In this document: piece after piece, positions 21,465-32,850 of the stretch
Layout of the letters: the number at the start of each line of letters is the position of its first letter
Position numbering within the stretch: the stretch's first letter is position 1
NCBI RefSeq assembly: GCF_012273895.1
Contig: NW_024045133.1
Coordinates: forward strand, 372,001 to 436,000
Reading direction: 5' to 3'
Length of the DNA stretch: 64,000 nt
DNA from: Zerene cesonia
Taxonomy: Eukaryota; Arthropoda; Insecta; Lepidoptera; Pieridae
The notes under the pieces: generated by a model
What the model saw: the letters and a program-made list of their open reading frames with translations, nothing else
Database searches by the model: none
Told to the model about the DNA's origin: nothing
Made by a program: the position numbers and the translations under genes

Positions 21465-24400
21465 TTATACATTGCGGGTATTTTTATTAAAGTTTCTGTA
21501 CAACGCTGTGTCTTCCGTCGTTCCTAATGTGGTTGGATATCGGGTGACCTGTAACGACAAATAAATAAATAAAAACACTTTTTAACACAGCGCTATCTGG
21601 TGTTCATTTAAGCAAAACTAATGAAATTATATATAACTAGCCATTCGCCCCGGCTTCGCTCGTTGCAACTATCCAATAGTAAAAGAATTTTTGAAATCGG
21701 TCCAGCAGTTATTGCGTGAAAATATTACAAGCGTACTTAGAAAAATACAAAAGTTTCCTGTTTATAACCTCAGTCTAGATTAATACACTATATAAGTGAG
21801 TATCTTAGTAGTGAGTACTTGATCGTAAGATATCCTACTAATATTGTAAATGCGGAAGTAACTCTGTATGTCTGTTACGCTTTCACGCCTAAACCACTGA
21901 ACCGATTTTGATGAAATTTGGTATGAAGATAGAACTGAGCTTGGGAAAGGACACAAGATAATTTAAGGGTAGAAGAAGTTGAAATAGGGAGATGAAAACG
22001 ATATAACCGAATATATAAAGCTAGTTATATTATACAAATATTACCTATGCAATAATAATAAACGAAGACACGTTGCAAGACAGTATCTTGGAACTGAAAA
22101 CGTAATTATAAATGAGGAGGGAGGGAGGTGGAGTTCATCCAACGAGCAAGGGAGGATACTCGACCAGTGTCCTCAACTAGTTGGCTGGTAAAACCCTAAT
22201 TAGATGGTATTGGAAAGTTGTATATATGCCTCTGTACCGAAAATTTCGCTTGCGCGATTCAAAAATTTATACTACTTACTTGATGAGAGCTGTGTGTAGT
22301 GTATATCTTTTCGGATGCATCCACAGCCTGCAAAGTGGACATAGGATTTTGATCCGGTGATATCGATTGTATGGCCCCGTGGATGACATGTCTGTTCAAA
22401 TAATTATATTAAAGTATATAACACTGGTAAAATTTATATAGTTATTTAGGGAGTTAAGGTATTTATTTAGTACTAGCGGTCCGCCCCGGCTTCGCCCTTG
22501 GTACATATATAGCCTATAGCCTTACCTAATAAATGGGCTATCTAACACTGAAAGAATTTGAGAAATTTTGAAAGAATTGAAAAAATTCGATCGCGTGGCG
22601 GGATTCGAACCCGCGTTCCATCGATACAATATTGTAATCATTGAAATAATGTTTCGTATTGGTTGTGATGGTTCTTAATCATCTCAATAGATGGCGTGGA
22701 GAGCCCCTTAGGCACATGAAACCGAAAGAGTAGTAGAAATTCGATTACTGTGGCGGGATCACGGGTGGCCGAGAGGCTAGGCGGTTAGGCAAGAAACGCG
22801 GTTTCAAATACCGACTCGTGATCAATTTTTTTCTCTTCTTTCTAGATTTCTCATAAAAATTGTTTTCCGTTTCGATAGTAATTTTTATGTGATTTCGAAG
22901 AAGAAAAAGAGTTAGATGATGAGTACTAATGCTTTAGATATTACTAGCTGCGCCCCGCGGTTTCACCCGCGTAAGTCCGTATCCCGTAGGAATATCGAGA
23001 TAAAAGTTGCCTATATGTTATTCCAGTTGTCCAGCTATCTACGAAGCAAATTTCATTGCAATCGGTTCAGTAGTTTTTGCGTGATAGAGCAACAAACACA
23101 CACACATCCTTACAAACTTTTCGCATTTATAATATTAGTAGGATAGGATAGTCGGACAAGTAGGATTGTCATCACACGTCAGAACGTATGTGTCATTGTA
23201 TCAATGTCAAATGTGTGTGTGTTTTCATGTCAAGTCAACCCACCCGCCATATTCAAATCCGAGGTCCACCATCCGGTTCCGCACGTGTAGCGGCAGCGCG
23301 GGGTTCAGTTTGGTGTACTGCTCGAGCCGTTCGATTCCAGACATGTTGTGGGTGTGTTGCCGGACTATTGGCTTGCGATGGATGCCGATGTATTTACTGT
23401 GGAATCATTTAGCTTGATAATAGATTGTACTAGCTTTTTCTGCGGCCTCGCACGCGTTAAATTCGGAGTAGTTACAAGATGTTATACGTATATTCTTTCC
23501 TCTTGAATCACTTTATCTATTAAAAAATAACCCATCAAAATCGCATGTGTATCCTTGAGGTAAAGATCTAAGCATATGTATATAATACTAGCTACGCCCC
23601 GCGGTTTCACTCGCGTAATTCCATATCCCGTAGGAATATCGGGATAAAAAGTTGCCTATATGTTATTCTAGTTGTCCAGCTGTCTACGTACCAAATATCA
23701 TTGCAATCAGCTGAGTAGTATTTGCGTGAAAGAGTAACAAACACACACACATCCTTACAAACTTTCGCATTTATAATACAAGTAGGAAGTAGGATGTAAT
23801 ACATGACGCGGGAAGCGACTTTGCGTTATACTATGCAGTGATAACGGAGTATTGCATTTACTTATGTGTGTTTACTGGGTTGCCAGCCCTTATGAGCTAC
23901 TAGCGGTTCGCCCCGACTTTACCCGTTACACACGCCACGTACATGTAACCGTGTGAAAGAATTATTTTTGAACTGATCCAATAATTCCCAAGATTAAAGA
24001 GACTATTAATAACTAGCTGTGTCCCACGGTTTCACCTACGTAAGTCCGTATCCCGTAGGAATAACGCGATAAAAGTTGCCTATACGTTATTCCAGTTGTC
24101 CAGCTGTCTATGTACCAAATTTCATTGCAATCGGTTCGGTAATTTTTGCGTGAAAGAGCAACAAACATACACACGTCCTTACAAACTTTCGCATTTATAA
24201 TGTTAGTAAGATTAAGACTAGGGATATTAAGTTGTATTCATTAATGATTAATCACTTTCATTAATTTCATGCATTGAACGGAAAATCGAATGATGGTTCA
24301 TTTTCTCTCTTTAATAAAATGTTATTTAACTAAGTCTTAGTGAAATCATTACGTACAAAAATATCTTTTTATAATATTAGTATAGATTGTGACTGACTGT

Positions 24401-27400
24401 GAACCCTGACAGTTCACAACTCCTTCTATCCATAAATAATGTCCATGCCAATCATTCCACCAATTTATGTCATGTACAATAAACCGAAAAAAAGCCTCCT
24501 TATTGGGATAGTGGTTAAGGCTTGAGCGTAGAACCGAGGAGTCCTGGGTTCAATTTCCGGTGGGGACGCACAAAAAAAAAGTCTCCGTCTGGCAGGACAC
24601 TGAAGGCTGATTACCTACTTGTCAAAAAAACGATCAGTGAAAGAGATATATGTAAGCTGCCCACTAGGGGACACGGGACTTCACAATCAACTGAAGTCAG
24701 GGCATGTCAACTGTGTCAACAAATTGCATGTAATGTCAAGTCATGTCAGCTTATGTCAACACATGTCAAGTCACGCAATTAAACAAATCGTGTACGTGTA
24801 GTAATCTCCAGTGGTGGGGCGTGTTCGGAGCCCGCCAATGGTAGTATTGTCGGACACCATCTCGTCGACGCGTTCTTTCAATTTCTTAGAGTAATACATG
24901 AGATTTTGCAAGAGTGCCACAGTCAATTTGTTTCCTTGCTTCGACAGCTGAAAGATTTAAGATAGAAATTACAATCGTTTAATGAATTAAAATCATATTT
25001 TCTTAAACATTGACGTGTCTAAGATAGTTTTATGTAATAACTATGTACACAGAAACAATTTTAACAATAAACATTCTGACAATTTAAAGCCTACAAACTA
25101 TCGGAACTAGACTTACGGGATCAGACGACAGGCGCCATGTTTCAAAAAATGATAGGATCACAAAAATCGCTTAACCCGGTAAAAAGGTATGGGGTAACAA
25201 ACAGAAAATAATACAGTTGAATTGAAGACTTTCTCGATTTTTGACGGCTGAAAAAAGAACCTATCCTGCATTAGACCGATGTTTGGAAAAAGTTAATGCA
25301 CGTCATAAAAAATTTGACGTGGTATTGCAAGCTAATGTTATGAATCACTGAGTTATTTATAATCTTACGGTGATATGTTTTTATTTTATGTATGCCTGAT
25401 GGTAAACGATCACCTTCACCCGTGAAGAGTCGCAGAGCTTTTAACGGTAAGGTATAAGAAAAGGATTGAATGAAAAGAAAGAAAGAAACATTTATCCGGC
25501 TTCCATGAAAAAATTAAAACAATACAATTAATACACAAAACACAATGAAATAAAGAAATACTTAAGGAGACATAAAGTGGAGGCAAATGAGATAGCCACT
25601 CAGTCTACGCAGCAAGGCAGTTGCCACACTGATTTTTAGTCCCCCCCTCCGTGACAGTTGGAGCGGCAGGACGTGCTCATATATTAACTTCATAAATACA
25701 CAACAAAGATGAACATACATAAATAATTAGAGGGAAAAACAATCATATACATATATATTCACATTTAAAATAGTACATAATAGACCTAGACATGATAGAA
25801 CGGACTGGGAATGGTGAGGAAAAGGAAACAGGCCTCCGGGTCCCTGATTTATCTTTATTAATAAGTAGAGAATTATATAAACACATATCTTACTTCATCA
25901 TTCAATATACGTATGTAATCCGGTGTTTTTCTGAATCGATTCAAAACTGTTTTTAAATCCTGACCGTAAATCTTTCTAGCTTCAAACTCGACATCGTACT
26001 TTCTGGATCTAGATTCACTTAGTAATACTAAAAAAAATGTTATTTATGATAAGAATAATAATTTGATACGTGTAGGAAAACTTGCTTCAGTGTGGAGTCA
26101 AGCACGCGTCGGCACGAATTGGGCCAGCTCGCATCGGGGAAGTACTAAACACCCACTGAAGATCGGCGTTAAATAGTAGCATCGTTCATTTTACTAGCAT
26201 ATAATATAATATAATATAATATAATATGTGAATAAAACTTACCAAATAAATAAAATATTTCAAGCCAGTACAGTGAAATCATTTTTGAACCATGTCAAAT
26301 TTATATTACAATTTTATCGTCTCTTTTACGACCTAAAGTTACTTATTATTTGTACCTAACCTACGGTCTATATCAGTGTTTTTCAACCTTTTTCATAACA
26401 CTACGACCCCTTTATTAAAATAAAATAAAAACAATATTTATTATTTTATTAGCTATCACTGAATTAAATGAATTGTCTAATAATTCAGCTGAAATGAGAG
26501 GACATACAATTCACATGAAAATAAGTTAGTTTGTTTCTGTTTTCGTGGGAAACGCTCTATAGTCGTAGCTCGTGACACTCGCCGGTAGCTGCCGCGGCAC
26601 GCTCGCTTCGCCCGCTCGGCTCATGCAGCGGTTCAAGGTCAGCCTGGTAGAGGGCACGCTTCTGCACAAATTGGGATAATTACACGGGGGAAGTACCACA
26701 CCCTTTCAAAAGACCGGCGTGAAGTAACAAACATCTGTGTTTCGTTCGGTGAGTGGGGGAGCCGGAGGCCCATATCCTTTTACAATTGCAGTATGTATAT
26801 GTAAAAGTTTCATGAACAATACCATATCTTAAAAAGTTTTGAATTGAAACTAAAATGCCATTTAAGACTTCAAATTATCATAATTTATCGAAACATGTAT
26901 TTGAAGATATGTAACACGTGTCCAAAGTATGAGACAACTTTTGACAAGGANNNNNNNNNNNNNNNNNNNNNNNNNNNNNNNNNNNNNNNNNNNNNNNNNN
27001 NNNNNNNNNNNNTTATTTATCCTCATATATACCCATTTTACCAACATACGGTACCGACGTTCGTCCGTACGACATACTATCTTTCTTAATATTTTTATAC
27101 GGTAGCGATTCTTGTATAATTTTCCTAGGTTTATATTTCATTTTGGGTTTATTCCTATCAACCATTTCAATTCGTTTTTGCCTCATCTTCTTTCTATCTT
27201 TCTTTACAAACTCTAGACTCTCCGCCCAATTGTATTTTTTCGTTATCGTGTCACGCGCTGCATTAAAACCTGTGTCTTTCTTTAGAAAATGTGTCTCCTT
27301 ATCACTGTATTCTTTATATTTCGGCTTATCTTCTATATTTTCAAGAGATTGACCAATTTTATTGCCAATTCGAAGTGCAACAGCGTTACCAACGGAATCT

Positions 27401-30157
27401 TCGCCTGAAATATATTCAATTTGGATATAATCATTTGATTAGTTAACATATAAATAATTTATAATATTACTTTCTCTTTTCCTTTAAATCTACAATCACT
27501 GTCCTGTATTTTTGTATGTAACCGACACCTTGAGACCCAATTTTAACGCACAAACGCACAGGCGAGTTCATTGAACTCTTCTTTGAAGCCTACAACGGGT
27601 GCCACTTATCACAGTTACTGTAAATGTCTATAATTAAGAAAAATCTTGTAATTTGATAAGAAATAAATTTATTTCTCCATAATACTCGGGTACCTCCAGA
27701 AGGAAAGCACCCGGTTTTTTGGAAGGCTTACGTGGGGACACAGATTCAACACGCAGAGGCCCTTTAGAGAATTTAATGTGTTGTGGGACACCTAAATTTA
27801 TTTTATTATTATTTATTATTTTATTACTTTAAAGGGACATTATTATTCATATCAAGCCTAGGTAAAATTAAAACAATTCCTTGAATGTATCTTATTATCT
27901 TGATAAAGATCGCCAGGATTACATAATTTTTTCTTACGTTTAACACACTTAATTGATAGCATTTAAGTGTGCTTTAACTTTTTTAAACTTTATTAGTTAT
28001 TTAGTTATACAAAGATTTTTCTCTAGGGCTATAACATTTTTAAAATCTATTTAAAACAGTTTCTTATCGGCTCTTCTCAGTAGAAACCAAAAATTATTCG
28101 GAAGGAACTCTAGTTGAATGTATAAATATTTGATTTTGATCGCATAAAGTGTAAATTCTAGTATTATATAATATCCTCACGTTTATTCAAACGAAAGACA
28201 GCGTTTCTCCTCAATACTTGTAGTATTTCTTTCAGAGTCTTTTCTTCTTCTTCGTCGATATCTAGTTCTGGTGACCATCTAAAGCAAAATTGCAAGAAAG
28301 TGGGAGTCGCATAAATGGGGGGTCGACGCTTCGGCCCGTATTGGGTCAGCTCGCACCGGGGAAGTACCACACCCGTACAGAAGACGCGCGAAATAGTAGA
28401 ATGCTACTGTGTAGAACGGTGAACGGGGGAGTCCCGTTTCCTTTTAATCACTCTTCCCGATCCATTCCTTCTTTCCAGCCGTCCACCATTTCCAATTCTC
28501 TAACCCCTTTAAAGCGGGCAGCGTTTTCCCACAGGCATTACCTCTGCGAATGTTCATGGGCGGTGGTGACCGCTTAACATCAGGCCTCATTTGCCGCTGT
28601 GACATATAAAAGTCGTCTTATATAAGACTAGCTGCGCCCCGCGGTTTCATCCGCGTAAGTCCGTATCCCGTAGGAATATCGGGATAAGTTGCCTATATGT
28701 TATTCCAGTTATCCAGCTATCTACGTACCAAATTTCATTGCGACCCGTAAAGTAGTTTTTTCGCGAAAGAGCAACAAACACACACACATCCTTACAAACT
28801 TTTGCATTTATAATATTAGTAGGATAGGATTAGTAGGATTAGTTCTATTACTACGGATAATCGCATTTAAAAACAGTTAAATACGTACGTACCTCTTCTT
28901 ATCCAAATTAGCTTTATACTCTTCAATAACTTCAGGATTACTGATGTAATGAAGCCTATAGGCATTGTTATCATCTTGATCATCGTAATAGTTCTTTTGC
29001 AATACTTGCATTAGATCCTGCATCTTGTTGTTGTTTTGTGACGATTCTGAATTGCAAAAGAAGATTAAGTTTTCGACTACAAAGGTCACCAACATCTCTG
29101 CGAGGAAGTGTCACTTGAAATGGGACTAAATGACAATTTCCTATCCACACACACACAAACCGGTTGAAAACCCGAAGGGCTATAAGGGTTAAACCATAAA
29201 ATATTTTATTTCAAACTTAACTTTTTTAAACCATTAAATATTATAATACTGAGCTACTGACAATCCAGATGTCGAAAGGGTACCATTGAAAATCAGAGCT
29301 GAGGCGTTAAGCCAGAGGTTTCCTGAGTGGCATCCCTTTTTGGCACACGCAGCCACACATTATTGTTAAAAAAATTGGTACATTTCACATAACCACCGTT
29401 CCAATCAGTGAAGAAAACATCGTGAGGAAACCGGCATGTCCAAGAACTAAGAGATAAATCACATGTGACCAGTGGCGTAGCTAGGGGGACAAGGGCCCTG
29501 GTGCATAGGTATAGAATCGGGCCCTCCTCCCCTCTTTCCACCTTCCTCCCCTCTTTCAAAGCTGAGGTTTCCGCTCGCAGCTTCGCTCGCGTAGAAAGGG
29601 AAATTCCCAAAGGAATAAATGTTATACCGTGGTAATAAGTAACCTATGTCATTCTCTAGCCTCCTGAAATCTCCAGATACATCATACAATAAAATTGCTC
29701 CATTGCAGACGTGCATGAAAAACAAACAAACATATTTTTTTAGGTGGTATGTTTTGTAATTACAATAAACCAGCAGCGCCCCGCGGTTTCACACACGTAT
29801 CCCGTATCCCTTAGAAATATCGGGATAAAAAGCCTATATGTTATTCCAGTGGTCCAGCTTTCTACTTACCAAATTTCATTGCAATCGGTTCAGTAGTCTT
29901 TGCGTGAAAGAGCAACAAACACACACACACACATCCTTACAAACTTTCGCATTTATAATATTAGTAGGATAGGATGTATGATGGAGAATTTTTGTTATTT
30001 TAACGTGATATACATAATAAATTCACCTTCCAGATATCTCGATTTCTTCCGATTATCATACTGGTTGCCATTATCTCTATTATTCAGTAAATCTAAAAAG
30101 TTTATGAGTTCAACTGCATGCTCTGGACTTGGTGTATAATCTTCTAAACAGCTGATT
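21465..30157 (-). CDS. Unrecognised nine-exon protein, N-terminus missing
   Basis: Exons in transcript order: 30157-30027, 29046-28893, 28278-28181, 27404-27042, 26027-25894, 24947-24796, 23396-23244, 22391-22280, 21548-21465. All eight junctions keep frame, giving about 459 residues to the TAA at 21467-21465, with AATAAA 20 bases beyond. The first exon seen starts at an acceptor in phase 2, so an upstream coding exon is still to be found. The protein is hydrophilic and charged, with one cysteine near the start (ISCLEDYTPSPEHAVEL), an acidic Asn/Asp segment (YYDDQDDNNAYRLHY), several basic clusters (DKKRW, NKRGE, VKKDRKKMRQKR), and a C-terminal part rich in Thr/His/Tyr ending NFNKNTRNV. No family recognised. 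Basic doublets could be prohormone cleavage sites, but secretion is unproven. The 24796 donor (AC|GTACAC) is the weakest junction. Introns carry many Helitron and SINE copies. Confidence 0.72.
21642..21790 (-). mobile_element. Helitron-like family B, diverged
   Basis: CTAGCCATTCGCCCCGGCTT start and CCAGCAGTTATTGCGTGAAA core. In intron 7 of the nine-exon gene. Confidence 0.5.
22470..22562 (-). mobile_element. Helitron-like family B, 3' fragment
   Basis: CTAGCGGTCCGCCCCGGCTT ... CTAACACTGAAAGAATTTGA, then a tRNA-like repeat. Confidence 0.6.
22563..22850 (+). mobile_element. Compound tRNA-Ser/Leu-like repeat, two inverted halves
   Basis: 22563-22620 is the inverted tail with CGGGATTCGAACCCGCG. 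22615-22830 is the plus-strand flank followed by the tRNA-like part with A box GGCCGAGAGGCTAGGCG and a damaged B box (GGTTTCAAATACC). Confidence 0.6.
22943..23150 (-). mobile_element. Helitron-like family A, complete
   Basis: CTAGCTGCGCCCCGCGGTTT to TTATAATATTAGTAGGATAG. Confidence 0.75.
23587..23795 (-). mobile_element. Helitron-like family A, complete
   Basis: CTAGCTACGCCCCGCGGTTT through ATTTATAATACAAGTAGGA. Confidence 0.75.
23893..24212 (-). mobile_element. Helitron-like family B fragment followed by a family A copy
   Basis: Family B 3' end at 23893-24000 (GGTTCGCCCCGACTTTACCC); family A at 24013-24212 (CTAGCTGTGTCCCACGGTTT). Nested or adjacent insertion. Confidence 0.65.
24497..24690 (+). 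mobile_element. tRNA-derived SINE
   Basis: Head CCTCCTTATTGGGATAGTGG; B box decayed (GGTTCAATTTCC). In intron 6 of the nine-exon gene. Confidence 0.7.
24796..24801 (-). other. Weak splice donor (AC|GTACAC) of the nine-exon gene
   Basis: Chosen because it joins the exon ending at 24796 (phase 2) to the acceptor at 23397-23398 in frame. Reading through instead reaches a stop about six codons later. Confidence 0.5.
25085..25270. repeat. Interspersed repeat of unknown class
   Basis: Similar to 780-1000 (TATCGGAACTAGACTTACGG ... GACAGGCGCCATGTTTCAAA). Confidence 0.4.
26095..26165 (+). mobile_element. Poly(A)-tailed retroposon, 5' fragment
   Basis: TCAAGCACGCGTCGGCACGA ... GAAGTACTAAACACCC. Confidence 0.6.
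26374..26600. mobile_element. Probable hAT-type element end
   Basis: CAGTGTTTTTCAACCTTTTT followed by CACTACGACCCCTTTATT resembles terminal repeats of hAT elements. No transposase remnant was seen. Confidence 0.4.
26625..26785 (+). mobile_element. Poly(A)-tailed retroposon, 5' fragment
   Basis: GGGGGAAGTACCACACCC, then ACCGGCGTGAAGTAAC, then GGTGAGTGGGGGAGCCGGAG. Confidence 0.55.
26951..27012. other. Assembly gap, 62 N
   Basis: Gap in intron 4 of the nine-exon gene, 30 bases from the end of the 27404-27042 exon. Confidence 1.
28297..28608 (+). mobile_element. Poly(A)-tailed retroposon, full length but diverged
   Basis: GTCGACGCTTCGGCCCGTAT to TTTGCCGCTGTGACATATAA. It begins 19 bases from the 28278 exon boundary. 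Confidence 0.65.
28627..28845 (-). mobile_element. Helitron-like family A, complete
   Basis: CTAGCTGCGCCCCGCGGTTT to TATAATATTAGTAGGATAGG. Confidence 0.75.
29768..29977 (-). mobile_element. Helitron-like family A, 3' end altered
   Basis: CAGCAGCGCCCCGCGGTTTC (CTAG lost) to TAATATTAGTAGGATAGGAT. Confidence 0.7.
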
Positions 30158-30384
30158 CTAAGGAATAAACCTAGAACTTTCGATATTATATTAAATTTGT
30201 ATTTGTATGTATTTAATTATCCACATAATATATGTATCATATTGCTGAATACCATAAAATAAATGATGTTCAATGAACTAAAAATAAACCGTTTATAAAA
30301 CTTAATAAACACGCTTTTATGATATTTACAACAAAATCGGTTACTTTAATAATACATAAGTAAGGGAATTATTTAATCGATTCG

Positions 30385-30590
30385 GCGAGGTGATCCTAAT
30401 TAGGATAATAAGATGAACCAGATAACATAATCCTAGGATAAGTCATCAAATTGCATTGTCACCGAACCTTGATAAGTGTAGAAAGATTGAATTAAATTGT
30501 TATTTAATTAATTAAATTTAGTAGCCTGCATGTTTAATATTAATAAAACATACAGACAAACAAATTTCCAGGTGAAGCTTCTATTTATAA
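30385..30590 (+). repeat. Interspersed repeat (GATCCTAATTAGGATAATA family)
   Basis: Similar to 43375-43545: TCCTAATTAGGATAATA, CTTGATAAGTGTA, CAGGTGAAGCT. Class unknown. Confidence 0.5.
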
Positions 30591-30599
30591 TCCGAAAAT

Positions 30600-31390
30600 C
30601 TTACCAAGAAATGAACCGAACAAAAACATTTCTATATCGGAACCATTTTGTAAATTTTTGACATAAAACACCATAAAATTTTAACAGCGTACCGATAATA
30701 TTATATTTCAATGCCTACATTATCGAAATCGATTTTATTTGATTTTCAACCGACTTCTAAAAAAGAGGTAATAAATTATGTACTATTTTTTGTTTTGTGA
30801 CTCCTAACTTTTTACTGGATTGAAAATTTTATTTAAATTGGTTCATAACATGTAGTTCGTTAGGCTCGCTAAAACTTGAGAACTGCAGAGACGATTTTGA
30901 TAGTTTTAGTTATGGTGTATGTCATAATCTCATGTAACAAAAAATAATTTTTACAGCGTAGCCAAGTTGGCCGGGAAAATTTGCTTATAATTACGATATG
31001 GATGGAATTTTTATTTTCATAATTATTTCCAGGGACTACTGTATTTCGTTTTTGATGTATCGTCGTCCATAAGATATCAAATGATACACCAACTGGCTAA
31101 TTACACGATATATAGTGCTTATTTATTTATTGTTTCAGCGTTATAGTGGGCTAGGACCGCTGGTAAGCACAATAGACACTATTCTACAATAGACAATATT
31201 ATTTTGTAAGTTCTAATCTCTATAGTTTTTTAACAGCCATTCCCACAAACGAAGGAATATTTTAATTTAAATGTATTTTTGTTTTTGCCGTATTTCCTTT
31301 TGTGTTTGATATTAAAGACATCTCCTTTTAAAGACATCTGTGTCTAGATGAAAATAATTATTATTTCGGTTCAAAGAAAGCGGTGACGGA
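30600..31390. other. Intergenic DNA between the nine-exon gene and the protease gene
   Basis: A repeat with ACCGACTTCTAAAAAAGAGG lies near 30750. A minus-strand frame MFLFGSFL before a GTAAG donor at about 30602 looks like a short signal segment, but its phase does not match the 30157 exon. Confidence 0.4.
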
Positions 31391-31392
31391 GT

Positions 31393-31652
31393 ATTGTGGG
31401 AGTCGAGCACGCTTCGGCACGAATTGGGCCAGCTCGCACCGGGGAAGTACCACACCCCCAAAGAAACCGGCGTGAAATAGTGTTAGTTTCGTACGGTGAG
31501 TGGGGAACCGGAGGCCCGTTTCCTTTTCCTCACCCATCCCAGTCCATTCCTTCTTTCCAGTCGTTAATCCATTCCTTTTCCCTTACCCCAAAATAGCGGG
31601 CAGCGCATTCCCAGAGGCTCTACCTCTGCGAACGTTCGTGGGCGGTAGTAGT
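31393..31652 (+). mobile_element. Poly(A)-tailed retroposon, 3'-truncated
   Basis: GTGGGAGTCGAGCACGCTTC ... CTACCTCTGCGAACGTTCGT, then broken off. Confidence 0.7.
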
Positions 31653-31858
31653 TTATATGACTAGCTGTTCATGCAAGTAACAGCTCTCTTATGATGCAAA
31701 TATCTTGGAAATCGCCATACGGTCCAGTGGTTTTTGCCTGAAAACGTTACATACATACAAATATACAGAATTTATTTCTTTATTTAATATTTTATAGTCT
31801 TTATAATATTAGCATAGATATGTTACAATAAAACGAATGCATTAAAAAGAAATTAATT

Positions 31859-31864
31859 TTTATT
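31859..31864 (-). terminator. Candidate poly(A) signal of the protease gene
   Basis: AATAAA on the minus strand, about 770 bases past the stop. An open frame between (32099-31899) has no ATG at its start and is treated as 3' UTR. Confidence 0.45.
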
Positions 31865-32630
31865 TACAAGTTCACATAAAAGTATAAATTAAGTACAGTT
31901 ACTTAAAAATATCAATATTGACAGGACACAGATCCAGTTTCAAACTTGCTGATAATGCCACTGATAGCCTACCCAACACATTCGCATTTCTCACACACAC
32001 ATTCATACATATTTTATCATATTTTATTCTGACAGTTATGCTAAACAGAGCATAAGCAGCAATTGTGAAACTGATAATTTTTTTATTATTAATATTCAAG
32101 ATGTCTTAAAGTGAGTCTATTTTCGTATTACATACTTATATGATTTCTTTTCGTCGTATATCGACTTATACATTTACACATTACACACTTTCAGTACATA
32201 GATATATGTAATTTATTTATTTACAATATAATTGAAATAACCGCCAGAATAAATTGTGAACGATGATAGAGTCGTACTGATTTAAATTTTCAATGAAAAC
32301 TTTTGACGTTCAATATTCGTTAAACAAACAGACGCACAAGAATTGTCTGCCGCAAATCTCTGTCTACATATGCATAAGAATTTTTGAATGTGCAATACAA
32401 TAGACTTTGAACATTACCGCGTCGCAATAAGGTGTAAATTTTAACGAATGTTTCATACGACGCCGCTCGGACATTTTTTGACGGCCGTCTCTAATGAGAG
32501 TGGGGTTTTTAGTTAGTCAATGCTACACGCTGTTTTTCAAATCCTACAGCTAAGTAGCTATAGGTATATGCTCAACCTCAAATGCCTACTGGGTATTAAT
32601 TAGTCTGGTCTAGAACCTAGCTTCAGAAGC

Positions 32631-32850
32631 TTACGTCCACCAAATTCTGCCATCATCTACCTGTCTAGTATCACCATCATAAGGTCTACTTTCATAATTA
32701 TTATAACCCTCAGTAGTATAACGATTATAATTATTCTGATTCTGATTCTGATTATTCTGATTATAATAACCGTTGCTATAATATTCTTGATTGTAATCGT
32801 TGGGATATCCTTGCTGCCTTTTATTGCTATCAGTATTATAATGATTATAA
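32631..32850 (-). other. C-terminal end of the protease low-complexity tail
   Basis: Final part of the Asn/Tyr/Gln-rich tail; it ends in the conspicuous DDGRIWWT. The tail as a whole covers roughly 33281-32634, has no cysteine, and is encoded in one exon with the catalytic Ser, so it cannot be removed by skipping an exon. Confidence 0.8.

Noticed and set aside
30602..30681. Minus-strand MFLFGSFL before a GTAAG donor, a possible signal-peptide exon for the nine-exon gene
   Set aside because: It ends in phase 1, but the next exon at 30157 needs phase 2; joining them hits a stop.
31899..32099. Minus-strand frame as an extra terminal exon of the protease
   Set aside because: No ATG at its start; the protease already ends at 32631, and this fits its 3' UTR before the AATAAA at 31864-31859.
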